Under the pieces are notes generated by a model, which was not told where the DNA came from, did not search any database, and worked only from the letters and a program-made list of their open reading frames with translations. Positions 6,109 to 14,391 of a stretch of DNA of 24,772 nt are shown one piece after another. The stretch covers positions 1 through 24,772 of the forward strand of contig JBAZYX010000060.1 of the NCBI GenBank assembly GCA_041659105.1. Reading direction: 5' to 3'. The translations under genes and the position numbers were made by a program. The DNA comes from CAIUKV01 sp041659105. GTDB taxonomy: Bacteria; Actinomycetota; Acidimicrobiia; IMCC26256; PALSA-555. Positions within the stretch are counted from its first letter, which is position 1, and the number at the start of each line of letters is the position of its first letter.

Positions 6109-6626
6109 CGTCCGAGCCGTGAGACCACCGTCTCCGCGAGGCCCTGGACCACCTTCGCCGGGTCTCCTCGGGTGCTGTACACGACGTTGATCTCGTACTG
6201 CGTGTCGCCGATGCGGAACACGACCGAGTTGAAGACCTTGCCCGTGTAGCCCTCGTCACCGAACTGGTTCGGCGTCCAGAAGTCGTTCCGGTATCCGGAG
6301 CGCCACGTCGCGACGTCGTCCGTGCGGCGGATCACGTTCACGGTCTTCAGGTCGTTGGCCGTCGACCACCAGCACTCGTCACGGCCCTGCGTGCCCGCCG
6401 TGACCGGCTCTCCGAACGCCGACGCGGCGTCGGCCTCGGTGATCAGCTCGCACGCCGTGGGGAGCGCGTCGGTTCCGGTACGCGTCTCCGTCGTGGGCCG
6501 GCGGTCGCGGTTCGAAGCCTCGGACGAATCCGCGCCACCGTCGCCCGAGCCACAGCCCGCGGCCACCAGCACCAGCGCCACCGCGCCGACCGCCACCAAC
6601 AGCCTCGTCCGTGCGCCGCGCACCAT
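6105..6626 (-). CDS. Putative lipoprotein, DUF3558-like
   Basis: A 173-residue secreted protein. MVRGARTRLLVAVGAVALVL leads to the lipobox VAAGC, then a low-complexity acidic/Thr linker and a globular domain containing CELITEADAASAFGEPV, DECWWSTANDLKTVNVIRR and a C-terminal KVVQGLAETVVSRL. This resembles the DUF3558/sensor-domain type of actinobacterial surface lipoproteins, in which a paired Cys in each half is common. Function is unknown. I chose the ATG at 6626 because a TAGCCT -10 box lies seven bases upstream, fitting a leaderless transcript. A GTG at 6644 with GGGGCGG before it is the alternative. The stop overlaps the DUF5522 start. Confidence 0.75.
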   Translation of the reverse strand: MVRGARTRLLVAVGAVALVLVAAGCGSGDGGADSSEASNRDRRPTTETRTGTDALPTACELITEADAASAFGEPVTAGTQGRDECWWSTANDLKTVNVIRRTDDVATWRSGYRNDFWTPNQFGDEGYTGKVFNSVVFRIGDTQYEINVVYSTRGDPAKVVQGLAETVVSRLGR

Positions 6627-6633
6627 GACGGCG

Positions 6634-6639
6634 AGGCTA
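6634..6639 (-). promoter_or_regulatory. -10 box for a leaderless lipoprotein transcript
   Basis: TAGCCT fits the actinobacterial TANNNT -10 pattern. Exactly seven bases separate it from the ATG at 6626, so transcription would start at or next to the start codon. The same spacing is seen before the gene at 21839. Confidence 0.45.
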
Positions 6640-6656
6640 GGCACCGCCCCGCACCG

Positions 6657-6938
6657 TCAGCCCAACAGGCCGACCACCTGCCACGCGAGGACGACTGCGC
6701 CGAGCGCGCGGCGCCACGGGTTCACACCCCGGATCAGCTCGTCGAGCGCCCAGACCACCAGCGCCACGGTGGCCACAACGGCGAGCACGGTGTCGGCCGT
6801 GCCGGACGGGTCGAGGACGCGGCGCAGCCCCCAGGCGACGATGAACACCGTCAGCGCGACGTTGGGCCACTGGCCGATCGTGATGCGACCGGTCTCCCGG
6901 TTGCGGAACCACCAGTCGAAGACGCGGCCCGCGGTCAC
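6657..6938 (-). CDS. Small integral membrane protein (93 aa)
   Basis: From the GTG at 6938 the protein reads TAGRVFDWWFRNRETGRITI, a basic amphipathic N-terminus. Three hydrophobic segments follow: WPNVALTVFIVAWGLRRVL, DTVLAVVATVALVVWALDEL and ALGAVVLAWQVVGLLG. It is a predicted multi-pass inner-membrane protein of a small uncharacterised actinobacterial type. A GTG three codons earlier (6947) is equally possible. The frame remains open to 7022, but that extension is Arg-rich and not conserved-looking. It is divergent from the response-regulator gene at 7084, and its neighbours give no functional clue. Confidence 0.75.
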   Translation of the reverse strand: MTAGRVFDWWFRNRETGRITIGQWPNVALTVFIVAWGLRRVLDPSGTADTVLAVVATVALVVWALDELIRGVNPWRRALGAVVLAWQVVGLLG

Positions 6939-7043
6939 CCGCCGCACGGTACGTCGGCGCCCCGCGACCTTCGGGCGCCGGCACGCTCGCCTCCTCGCCG
7001 CGGACTGTAGTCCGGTTCCCACTCACGGTGGCCAGAGTCGCCC

Positions 7044-7049
7044 TAACAT
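7044..7049 (+). promoter_or_regulatory. -10 box upstream of the OmpR-type regulator
   Basis: TAACAT matches the TANNNT -10 pattern and lies 34 bases before the chosen start at 7084. No clear -35 is visible. In-frame ATGs at 7048 and 7054 are too close to the box to be likely starts for a transcript beginning about seven bases downstream. Confidence 0.4.
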
Positions 7050-7083
7050 GCCGATGCATGGCCACGAGCGGCGGCGTCACCCC

Positions 7084-7800
7084 ATGATGGCGCCCACGCC
7101 GCGGTCGTGGACGGCGCCGACCGTCCTGGTCGTCGACGACGACGCCGCCGTCCGACGGTTCATCAGCCGTGCACTCGCCCGCGAGGCCATCACCGTGCAC
7201 GAAGCCCCGAACGTGGAGCAGGCCCTCGAGCTCGTGGCGGCCGAACGCCCGGACCTGGTGCTCCTCGACGTGATGCTCGAAGGAGCCAGCGGCTTCGACG
7301 CGTTGCCGCGCTTCCGGGAGATGGGCCTTCCGGTGATCCTCGTCACCGGTCGCGACGCCGTCACCGACAAGGTCCTCGGGCTGGAGCTCGGCGCCGACGA
7401 CTACGTGGCGAAGCCGTTCGATCCTCGTGAGCTCGCGTCCCGCGTCCGCGCCGTCCTGCGACGCGCCCAGGCGGCACCTCCGACCGAGGGGCGGCCGGAC
7501 CGGTCGGTGCACGGCGCGCTGGTGATCGACCGTGCACGACGGGAGATCCTCGTCGACGACCGCTCCGTGGAGCTGACCACCCGCGAGTTCGACCTGCTCG
7601 TGTACCTCGCCGACCGATCCGGCCGCGTCTGCTCCCGGGACGAGCTCCTCGAGCAGGTCTGGCACAGCTCCCCCGAGTGGCAGAACCCGGGCACCGTCAC
7701 CGAGCACGTGCGCCGCATCCGCACGAAGATCGAACCCGACCCCGCGCACCCCCGCTGGATCCACACCACTCGCGGCGTCGGGTACCGCTTCGACGCCTGA
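7084..7800 (+). CDS. OmpR/PhoB-family response regulator
   Basis: A 238-residue two-domain regulator. The receiver starts TVLVVDDDAAVRRFISRAL, with acidic pocket DDD, phospho-acceptor Asp in DLVLLDVMLEG, switch Thr in VILVTGRD and conserved Lys in ADDYVAKPFD. After a linker, the winged-helix DNA-binding domain has VELTTREFDLLVYLADRSGR, DELLEQVW and TEHVRRIRTKIE, ending GVGYRFDA. All key receiver residues are intact, so phosphorylation by a histidine kinase should control DNA binding. No cognate kinase is adjacent; the nearest kinases are hybrids at 8801 and beyond. The start is uncertain: ATG at 7084 or 7087, with 7054 possible. The long open frame upstream (from 6322) is an artefact. Confidence 0.93.
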   Translation: MMAPTPRSWTAPTVLVVDDDAAVRRFISRALAREAITVHEAPNVEQALELVAAERPDLVLLDVMLEGASGFDALPRFREMGLPVILVTGRDAVTDKVLGLELGADDYVAKPFDPRELASRVRAVLRRAQAAPPTEGRPDRSVHGALVIDRARREILVDDRSVELTTREFDLLVYLADRSGRVCSRDELLEQVWHSSPEWQNPGTVTEHVRRIRTKIEPDPAHPRWIHTTRGVGYRFDA

Positions 7801-7825
7801 TCCGCCGATCGGCCACCGCGCCGTC

Positions 7826-7874
7826 GTTGATCAACAAACGCACAACTCCGCGGGTCCGCGATCAACTGCGGACC
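7826..7874. promoter_or_regulatory. Palindrome and hairpin after the regulator gene
   Basis: GTTGATCAAC (7826-7835) is a perfect 10-bp palindrome. GGTCCGC (7853-7859) and GCGGACC (7868-7874) form a 7-bp stem whose 8-base loop repeats GATCAAC. The stem may end transcription of the regulator, or the GATCAAC pair may be an operator for the metallopeptidase gene. There is no T tract. Confidence 0.35.
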
Positions 7875-7947
7875 ACGTGCCCACAACACTCGCACGACAT
7901 TCGGACCGGGCCCTCAGCGGAGCCGCGCGCCTGCCGAGACCCGGGAC

Positions 7948-8763
7948 ATGGCCACCCGGATCCTGCGTCGCATGCTCGTCGGCGCACTCGGCGCGGCACT
8001 GCTCGTCCCGCTGGTCTCGGCGCCGGCCCACGCCACGCAGTCGGCCACCGTCGACGCGCTCCAGCCGACGAGCGTCGACGCGATCCAGCCGGACAACGTG
8101 TTGCAGGCGCTCCAGGACGTGTGGACCCAGCGCGACGCCGCGGCCCGCGCCCTCGCCGATGCCGAGGCGGCGCTGTCGACGACCGGTGCGGACGACCGCA
8201 CCCGGCGCGTCCGGCCCGACCGGCTCGCCGAGCTCGCCAACGCCAAGCGCGTCGTCGCCGCGATGGAGAGCTCGGTGTCCACACTGGACGCCCGCGCGAC
8301 GGAGCTCAAGGCCCGGCTCGCCGGTGGATCGTCGGCCCCGGCGCGTGTGGCCGTCAGCGTCGATCCGCAGCGTGGGCAGATCGACGAGGCCATGGCCACG
8401 ATCCCGTACCCGGTGCGGACGCTCGCGGCGCCCATCGTGCTCGGGAACCACCCCCAGCTGGGCCCGGCGTGGGGCGCGTACGACCGGGCGACCAACATCG
8501 TCTATGTCGGCGCGGACGCGTTCGCGAGCTCGGAGCGGCTGCACTACGTGGTCGCCCACGAGTTCGCCCACTCGTTGGAGAACACTCGCTTCACCGCGCA
8601 GACCCGCGACCAGGCGTACGCGATCGTCGCGGCGGCGGGCCAGGGTGATCCGGCGGAGCTGTTCGCCGACTGCATGGCGAAGGTCTGGGGCTCCGGCGCG
8701 GGCGCGTTCTACTGGGACTGCCCCGACGCAGTGGGTACCCAGCTCGCGCGGCTGATCGGCTGA
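7948..8763 (+). CDS. Secreted zinc metallopeptidase-like protein (HEFAH ... ELFAD)
   Basis: A 271-residue exported protein. The signal peptide MATRILRRMLVGALGAALLV ends near SAPAHA, probably cleaved by signal peptidase I. Residues about 50-125 are Ala/Asp/Arg-rich and helical, possibly a coiled coil. The C-terminal domain has YVVAHEFAHSLE, an HExxH zinc motif, and about 35 residues later AELFADCMAKVWG, whose Glu could be the third zinc ligand as in gluzincin-type peptidases. A Cys pair (DCMA, WDCPD) may form a disulfide. I infer a neutral zinc peptidase acting outside the cell, but substrate and activity are unproven. It is convergent with the hybrid kinase at 8801 across a GC-rich hairpin, and downstream of the response regulator in the same direction. 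Confidence 0.8.
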   Translation: MATRILRRMLVGALGAALLVPLVSAPAHATQSATVDALQPTSVDAIQPDNVLQALQDVWTQRDAAARALADAEAALSTTGADDRTRRVRPDRLAELANAKRVVAAMESSVSTLDARATELKARLAGGSSAPARVAVSVDPQRGQIDEAMATIPYPVRTLAAPIVLGNHPQLGPAWGAYDRATNIVYVGADAFASSERLHYVVAHEFAHSLENTRFTAQTRDQAYAIVAAAGQGDPAELFADCMAKVWGSGAGAFYWDCPDAVGTQLARLIG

Positions 8764-8775
8764 GACCGGCGATCT

Positions 8776-8793
8776 CCCCCGCAACCACGGGGG
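8776..8793. terminator. GC-rich hairpin between convergent genes
   Basis: CCCCCG (8776-8781) and CGGGGG (8788-8793) form a perfect 6-bp stem with a 6-base loop. It lies between the metallopeptidase stop (8763) and the kinase stop (8801), so it can serve both. No T tract, as often in high-GC bacteria. Confidence 0.5.
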
Positions 8794-8800
8794 CGCACCA

Positions 8801-11800
8801 TCACGGCGTGGGGTCGTCGAGCACCGAGCGCACCGTCGTGAGCAGCGTGCTGATCGAGTAGGGCTTGGCCAGGAAGTGCCGGATGCCCGCCTCGGCGGCG
8901 CGCTCCACGTTGTCGTCCGTCTTCACCCCGCTCATCGCGATGATCCGCACATCCGGTCGCAGGGCGCGGATGGCCCGCACCGTCTCGATGCCGTCGAGGC
9001 CGGGCATCATGAGATCCGTCAGCACGACGTCGACCGGCAGCTGATCCTCGTCCACCATCCGGATCGCCTCCTGGCCGCTCGTGGACACCCGCACCTGATA
9101 CCCGTACGTCCGCAGCACCTGGCGAAGGGTCGACAGCACGGCGTTTTCGTCGTCGACCACGAGGACGACCTCGCGGTTCCCCCGGGGCGCCCCCGGATCC
9201 TGCGCCGACGGGTGGGCGTCTCGGCCGCCTCCCGCGGCCGGCAGACAGACCGAGAAGACCGTCCCCACCCCCAGCTCGCTCTCGAACTCGAGCACGCCGT
9301 TGTGGCTCTTCACGATCGCAATCGCCGTGGCCAGCCCGAGGCCGGTGCCCAACCCGGGCGCCTTCGTGGTGAAGAACGGCTCGAAGATCCGCTCGGCGAG
9401 CGCGGGAGGGATGCCGGTTCCGGTGTCGGACACCGTGATCACCACGAAGTCGCCCTCGTCCTCGACCACCCCGACGTCGATGGCACCCTCGTCCAGTCGC
9501 CGGCGCTCCGCGGCGATGACCAGCTCTCCGCCGTCGGGCATCGAGTCGCGTGCGTTCACGCAGAGGTTGAGCAGCACCTGCGCGAGCTGGGTCGGGTCAC
9601 CCGCGACGCGCAGCGGCTCGGCCGGGTCGACGATGCGGACCGCGATGCTGCGCGGAAACGTCTCGGTCATGAAGGTCGCGAGCTCGGCCATCACCTCGTC
9701 GACGTCGACGACGACCATCTCACCCTCGACCCCCCGCGCGAACGAGAGCACCTGGCGCACGAGGTCGGCGCCACGCTGCGCCGCGAGCTCGATCGTGTCC
9801 AAGGTGGTTCTGCGATCGGGGTCGGACTCGTCGAGGCGCAGCAGCTCGGTCGCCATCAGGATCGGGGCCAACACGTTGTTGAGGTCGTGCGCGATGCCGC
9901 CGGCGAGGGTGCCCAGGCTCTCCATCCGCTGCGACCGCAGGAGGTGATGCTCCCAGCGCCGCTGCTCGGTGACGTCGGCGTTGATCGCGAGCACGGAGCG
10001 AGGGTTTCCGTCGTCGTCGAGCACGAGCGTCAACCGCGCCTCGACGATCACCTCGGTGCCGTCGGCCCGCCGCTGGCGGAACTCGCCCGCCCACTCGCCG
10101 TCGCGCAGCACCGCGGCCGTGGCGGCACGGTATTCGTCGACCTCCGTCTGGAACAGCTCGAACGCCGTCCGTCCGAGCACCTCGTCGGCGCGCCAGCCGT
10201 ACACCCCTTCGGCGCTGCGGTTCCAGTAGGTGATGCGGTCGTCGAGATCGCGCGCGTAGATCACGTCGGTCGCTTCGTCGAGGAGGCGGGCCTGGGCACG
10301 CAGGATCTCCTCGGCGTGGCGCCGGCCGGTCACGTCCCGCAGCCCGCCGACCACCCGGACCGCCCGGCCGTCGGCGTCGCGGAGGATCTCGCCCCGGGCC
10401 AGCACCCACAGCGTGCGTCCATGGCGATGCGCGAAGCGGAACTCCCGGGCCCATTGTCGGGCACCTCCGGCGATCGCGGCCGCGATCGAGTCGAACACGT
10501 CGTCGACGTCGTCGGGATACACGAACGTCCGCCACGCCTCGATGGTGGGCTCGATGTCCCTCGCCGCGTACCCGGAGAAGGCTTCGATGCCGGGGCTCCA
10601 CCAGATCGCGCCGGTCGCGAGGTCCAGGTCCCACAGGACGTCGTTCGTGGCACCCGACATGAGCCGGAACCGCTCCTCGCTCACGCGCAACGCGACCAGG
10701 GCGTGCTCGAGATTCTCGACGGCCTCGTCACGCGCCCGCTCGGCTTCGTCCCGGCGCGTCGCCTCCAGCAGGTTGACGCCCAGCGCGCGGACGGACGGCA
10801 GCACCGCGTCGACGTCGGGGATCGAATCGCTCGGCCAGAAGAGCGAGACGTACGCCAGCAGGTCGTGATCGGTCTGGAGCGGCACCACCAACGCGACCTG
10901 CGATCCGAGGGTGTCGAACACCTCCTGGCGCGGGTCCTCGAAGCCCTCGGAGGCGCGCATGACCAACGGCTCCCCCTCCACCAGCTTCCGGAACGAGATG
11001 GGCACCGCGGAGAACGGCACGAGCCGCGGCAGCTGCGAGACGGCATCGGCGACGGACGGGCGACCCCACGAGTACAGCCGCTCGATCGACGGGCCGTCGG
11101 ACCGACGGCCGAGGATCACGCAGTCGGCGCCGATCACCTCGGCCAGCGAACCCAGCGCCGCCTCCGCCACCTCCGCGAACCGCTCCCGGTCGACCTCCAG
11201 GAGCCGGTGCAGGAGGAGGGCGGAGATGCTGTCGATCTCGGACCGCTGCTCGGCGTACCGGCGATTGCGGTAGAGGTCGGTGACGTCACGCGCGACCGAG
11301 AGCACCTCGTCGGGACCGAGCGGCACCATTCGGGTCTCGAACATCCGGCCGGGGTCGAGGATGTCGTCGTTGACCTGGGTCTGCATCTCGCCGGTGGCCA
11401 GCGTGCGCTCGACGAGCTCTCGGGTCCGGGCCACCAGCTCGGGGCTGTAGACGTCGGCCATGTTCCGGCCGATCGAGCTCTCCGGGGCGCGCGGGTCCGG
11501 AGGTCCGGCGTAGTGGAGGATCGTGAGGTCGCGGCTCGTCACCCACACTCCGTCGGGGCTCGCGCGCAGGACCGCGTCGGTGTACTCACGGGCACGGTCC
11601 GCTTCGTTCGCATGCTCGGTCAGGTCGTAGCTGAAGACCACGATCCGGCCGTCGGGCAACGGCACGTGGGTCGAGTCCACCACCCGAACCGAACCGTCGG
11701 GCATCTCGATCGGGGTCGTCTGGCGCGTGGGGTGCCCGACCGTGCGCGCTTCCTCGAGCCTCGCCACCATCTGCGGGCCGAACGCACGGAGCAGGTCCGT

Positions 11801-11983
11801 ACCGACGGCCGTCTCCGGTGCCAGGGGGCGGCGCTCGCCGGTGATGTCCGTTCCCGCCATCCGCCACCGCCCGTCGGCGTCGGGCCCGACGATCGTGACC
11901 CGGAACGGGAGGGCGGTCAGCACCTCCGCCAGGATGTTCGGTTCGGCGAGGGCTCGGAGGGGCTCGGGTAGGGCCTTGTCCAT
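8801..11983 (-). CDS. Hybrid histidine kinase: PAS-PAS-GAF-PAS-PAS-HisKA-HATPase-REC
   Basis: A 1060-residue soluble sensor kinase with no membrane segment. PAS-like domains lie at about 20-130, 132-240, 430-555 and 560-675, and a GAF-like domain at about 250-410. The HisKA box LGTLAGGIAHDLNNVLAPIL puts the phospho-His at 699. The ATPase has the N box LLNLCVNARDSMPDGG and the G boxes DTGTGIPP and GLGTGLGLATA. The C-terminal receiver (about 938-1056) has VVDDE, Asp990 in VVLTDLMMPG and Lys in FLAKPYS, so it should accept phosphate from the His. I chose the ATG at 11983 (MDKALPEPLRAL) because GGGAGGGAG lies about ten bases upstream; the longer form would begin with TTG. It is divergent from kaiB, with about 200 bp between them. 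The signal is presumably cytosolic, such as redox, light or a small ligand. Confidence 0.93.
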   Translation of the reverse strand: MDKALPEPLRALAEPNILAEVLTALPFRVTIVGPDADGRWRMAGTDITGERRPLAPETAVGTDLLRAFGPQMVARLEEARTVGHPTRQTTPIEMPDGSVRVVDSTHVPLPDGRIVVFSYDLTEHANEADRAREYTDAVLRASPDGVWVTSRDLTILHYAGPPDPRAPESSIGRNMADVYSPELVARTRELVERTLATGEMQTQVNDDILDPGRMFETRMVPLGPDEVLSVARDVTDLYRNRRYAEQRSEIDSISALLLHRLLEVDRERFAEVAEAALGSLAEVIGADCVILGRRSDGPSIERLYSWGRPSVADAVSQLPRLVPFSAVPISFRKLVEGEPLVMRASEGFEDPRQEVFDTLGSQVALVVPLQTDHDLLAYVSLFWPSDSIPDVDAVLPSVRALGVNLLEATRRDEAERARDEAVENLEHALVALRVSEERFRLMSGATNDVLWDLDLATGAIWWSPGIEAFSGYAARDIEPTIEAWRTFVYPDDVDDVFDSIAAAIAGGARQWAREFRFAHRHGRTLWVLARGEILRDADGRAVRVVGGLRDVTGRRHAEEILRAQARLLDEATDVIYARDLDDRITYWNRSAEGVYGWRADEVLGRTAFELFQTEVDEYRAATAAVLRDGEWAGEFRQRRADGTEVIVEARLTLVLDDDGNPRSVLAINADVTEQRRWEHHLLRSQRMESLGTLAGGIAHDLNNVLAPILMATELLRLDESDPDRRTTLDTIELAAQRGADLVRQVLSFARGVEGEMVVVDVDEVMAELATFMTETFPRSIAVRIVDPAEPLRVAGDPTQLAQVLLNLCVNARDSMPDGGELVIAAERRRLDEGAIDVGVVEDEGDFVVITVSDTGTGIPPALAERIFEPFFTTKAPGLGTGLGLATAIAIVKSHNGVLEFESELGVGTVFSVCLPAAGGGRDAHPSAQDPGAPRGNREVVLVVDDENAVLSTLRQVLRTYGYQVRVSTSGQEAIRMVDEDQLPVDVVLTDLMMPGLDGIETVRAIRALRPDVRIIAMSGVKTDDNVERAAEAGIRHFLAKPYSISTLLTTVRSVLDDPTP

Positions 11984-12127
11984 TGGTGGCGCTCCCTCCC
12001 CCCCCAAGTCGGCCAGCGGAAGCGTAGATGGGCGTGGGGATCGCCCGAGGGAACCGGTCGACGGGTGGAACGGCGACGACGAAGCGGGCGGCTCGAGGAT
12101 TCGCGGCGCCCGGCGCCGTTTTGCGTC

Positions 12128-12133
12128 TAACGT
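12128..12133 (+). promoter_or_regulatory. -10 box for the kaiB operon
   Basis: TAACGT lies in the 198-bp gap between the divergent kinase and kaiB, 48 bases upstream of the kaiB ATG. GAGG at about 12167 is a weak, rather distant ribosome-binding site. Confidence 0.4.
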
Positions 12134-12181
12134 CGAACTTCACCTTCTGCGGTCATCTCACCACACGAGGCGGTCATCCGC

Positions 12182-12493
12182 ATGAGCGAGCTCATCCTGA
12201 CCCTCTACGTCGCCGGCGAGACACCGGGCTCGCGCCGCGCGGCGACCAACCTGCGCGAGATCTGCGAGCGGGAGATGCCGGGTGAGTACCGGATCGAGGT
12301 CGTCGACGTGATCGAGCACCCGGCGGTGGCAGAGCGCGCGGGGATCCTCGTGACCCCGACGCTCGTGCGCCGGTTGCCGCCGCCGACCCGACGGGTCATC
12401 GGCGACCTGTCCGACGGCGAGCAGGTGCTCCGGCAGCTGCTCGACGAGGTGGAGGACGACGCCGCCGACACCGCGGCGCAGCCCACGACCTGA
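12182..12493 (+). CDS. kaiB: KaiB-like protein, orphan (no KaiA or KaiC in the window)
   Basis: A 103-residue protein that matches KaiB along its whole length. It starts ELILTLYVAGETPGSRRA, then YRIEVVDVIEHPAVAE, ILVTPTLVRRLPPPTRR and VIGDLSDGEQVL. These are the diagnostic LYVAG.TP.S, V.DV...P..AE, I..TPTL...LP.P.RR and IGDLSD blocks of KaiB, followed by an acidic, disordered tail. In cyanobacteria KaiB switches from a tetramer to a thioredoxin-like fold, binds KaiC and recruits KaiA or the CikA pseudo-receiver. The thioredoxin-like N-terminal domain of the kinase SasA is related. Here it is the first gene of an operon with a hybrid kinase 47 bp downstream whose N-terminal receiver has lost its phospho-Asp. 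A role as protein partner of that kinase is inference. Confidence 0.93.
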   Translation: MSELILTLYVAGETPGSRRAATNLREICEREMPGEYRIEVVDVIEHPAVAERAGILVTPTLVRRLPPPTRRVIGDLSDGEQVLRQLLDEVEDDAADTAAQPTT

Positions 12494-12540
12494 AGCGACC
12501 GAGGACGGCGGAGGCGGGGGAGACCGACGGTGTTCGAGGG

Positions 12541-14382
12541 ATGACGGTGGTATCCGCGCTCGATGTGGTCGTGGTGGACGACGACCCCGACGGCCGGCGC
12601 GCCACCCTGCGGGTGCTCGCCCGGGCCGGCCTGTCGGCCACGGGTGCCGACAGCGCGGAGACGGGTTGGCGGCTCGTGCGCGAGTACCAGCCCCGCCTGG
12701 TGCTCCTCAACGTCGTCCTGCCCGACCACTCGGGGTACGAGGTGCTCCGCCGCATCCGGGACGACCCGGCGCTCGTGGACGTCGGCGTCGTCATGCTCTC
12801 GTCGGTTCGCACCCCCGAGGACAGGACCGACGGGCTGGCATCGGGGGCCGACGACCACATCGAGCGGCCGGTCGCCAGCAACGAGCTGCTCGCCCGGGTC
12901 CGGGCCAACCTCCGCCAGACCGACCTCGTCCATCGGTTGCGGGCCAGCGAGGAGCGCTTCCGCTCGCTCATCACCCAACAGGCCGACGCCGTGCTCGCCC
13001 TCGCGCGCGACGGCACGGTCCGCTTCTCCAACCCGGCCGCGGAGGCGCTGTTCGGCGTCCCCGCCGGTGCGCTGGACGGCACGCCGTTCGGCGCCCCGCT
13101 CCCCGGGGCGGGCGAGACCGAAGTCGAGATCCGCCGCGACGACGGCACCACGCTCCACGCCGAGATGCGGGTGGCCGAGTCCGAGTGGGACGGGGAACCG
13201 GCGTGGATCGTCGCGCTGCGCGACGTGTCGGCCCGACTCGCCCTCGAGGAGCAGCTGCGGCGGAGCCAGCGCCTCGAAGCGGTGGGAAGCCTCACCGCCG
13301 GCATCGCGCACGACTTCAACAACCTGCTCGCCGTCATCCTCGGGGCGTCGGAGGACCTCCGGGAGTTCGCCGAGAGCGCGGACGTCCGCAGCCTCGCCGA
13401 GATGATCGGGATCGCGGCGGCCCGCGGCGCCGACCTCACCCAGCGGCTCCTCGCGGTGGCCCGGCGCCAGCTGCTGATCCCGGGCCCGGTCGACGTGGGC
13501 GCCCTGCTCGCCGACCTCGAGCCCATCCTCCAGCGCACGCTCGGTGGCCTGGTGAGCGTCGAGATCACGGTGGATCCTATGCCCTGGTCGGTGCTCGTCG
13601 ACCGGGGCGGGCTCGAGAGCGCGCTCCTCAACCTCTGCTCCAACGCCCGGGACGCGATGCCCGGCGGAGGGCGGATCCGGATCGAGACCGCGAACGTCGA
13701 GTACGGCTCGGCCGACCCCACGCGCCCCGAGGATCTCGAGGTCGGCCCGTACGTGCTCCTGTCCGTGAGCGACGACGGTGAGGGAATCCCGCCCGAGAAC
13801 ATGGAGAAGCTGTACGAGCCGTTCTTCACCACCAAGCCCCACGGGGAGGGCACAGGTCTGGGCCTGCCGATGGTGTTCGGCTTCGCCAAGCAGTCGGGCG
13901 GGCACCTCGCGGTGGCGTCGGAGGTCGGCCGCGGCACGAGGGTCACGCTCTTCCTCCCGCGGGCCGAGCCCGCCGTGGTCGAGGTGCCGGACGCCGGCCC
14001 AACGGTCGACCGGCCGCGGCAGGGCGACCTCCGCCTGCTCGTCGTCGACGACGACGACCTCGTCCGCCGGATCCTCGTCCGCCAGCTCGAGCACCTCGGC
14101 TACCGGATCCTCGCCGTGGGCGACGCGCGCGAGGCGCTCGACGCGCTCGACGCGAACGACGACATCGCGTTGTTGCTCACCGACATCCGCCTGGGCGGCG
14201 GGATGGACGGCTACGGGCTCGCGGCGCGTGCCCGTGAGCGCCGGCCCGACCTCCGCGTCGTGTTCATGTCGGGGTTGGCGCGGGAGGGCCTGGCGCCCGA
14301 CGAGATCCCCGACGATCCGGTGCTGGGCAAGCCCTTCCGCCAGGCCGACCTGGCCGCCGTCCTCGCCAGCGCCCTCGCCTGA
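12541..14382 (+). CDS. Hybrid histidine kinase with N-terminal pseudo-receiver: psREC-PAS-HisKA-HATPase-REC
   Basis: 613 residues, soluble. The N-terminal receiver fold (7-122) keeps VVVVDDDPDG, but Asn57 replaces the phospho-Asp (RLVLLNVVLPDHSG) and Arg109 the usual Lys (DDHIERPV). It therefore should not be phosphorylated normally and probably acts by protein binding. A PAS-type domain follows (about 135-230). HisKA has LTAGIAHDFNNLLAVILG with His257, and the ATPase has LLNLCSNARDAMPGGG, DDGEGIPPEN and GEGTGLGLPM. The C-terminal receiver (about 497-611) is normal, with DDDD, Asp548 in LLLTDIRLGG and Lys in LGKPF. It is co-directional with kaiB 47 bp upstream, so very likely one operon. The ATG at 12541 directly follows GAGGG; a better-spaced ribosome site is not evident. 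It ends convergently with the kinase gene at 14401. Confidence 0.93.
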   Translation: MTVVSALDVVVVDDDPDGRRATLRVLARAGLSATGADSAETGWRLVREYQPRLVLLNVVLPDHSGYEVLRRIRDDPALVDVGVVMLSSVRTPEDRTDGLASGADDHIERPVASNELLARVRANLRQTDLVHRLRASEERFRSLITQQADAVLALARDGTVRFSNPAAEALFGVPAGALDGTPFGAPLPGAGETEVEIRRDDGTTLHAEMRVAESEWDGEPAWIVALRDVSARLALEEQLRRSQRLEAVGSLTAGIAHDFNNLLAVILGASEDLREFAESADVRSLAEMIGIAAARGADLTQRLLAVARRQLLIPGPVDVGALLADLEPILQRTLGGLVSVEITVDPMPWSVLVDRGGLESALLNLCSNARDAMPGGGRIRIETANVEYGSADPTRPEDLEVGPYVLLSVSDDGEGIPPENMEKLYEPFFTTKPHGEGTGLGLPMVFGFAKQSGGHLAVASEVGRGTRVTLFLPRAEPAVVEVPDAGPTVDRPRQGDLRLLVVDDDDLVRRILVRQLEHLGYRILAVGDAREALDALDANDDIALLLTDIRLGGGMDGYGLAARARERRPDLRVVFMSGLAREGLAPDEIPDDPVLGKPFRQADLAAVLASALA

Positions 14383-14391
14383 GACGGCACC

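Noticed and set aside
6322..7083. Long N-terminal extension of the OmpR-type regulator
   Set aside because: It is Ser/Thr/Arg-rich shadow sequence antisense to the lipoprotein and membrane-protein genes.
8876..11971. A 1031-codon plus-strand open frame
   Set aside because: It is the exact antisense of the PAS hybrid kinase. Its product is His/Arg/Asp-rich without domains, an effect of GC-rich third positions.
12205..14094. A 629-codon minus-strand open frame over kaiB and the kinase
   Set aside because: It is antisense to two well-recognised genes and shows no domain of its own.
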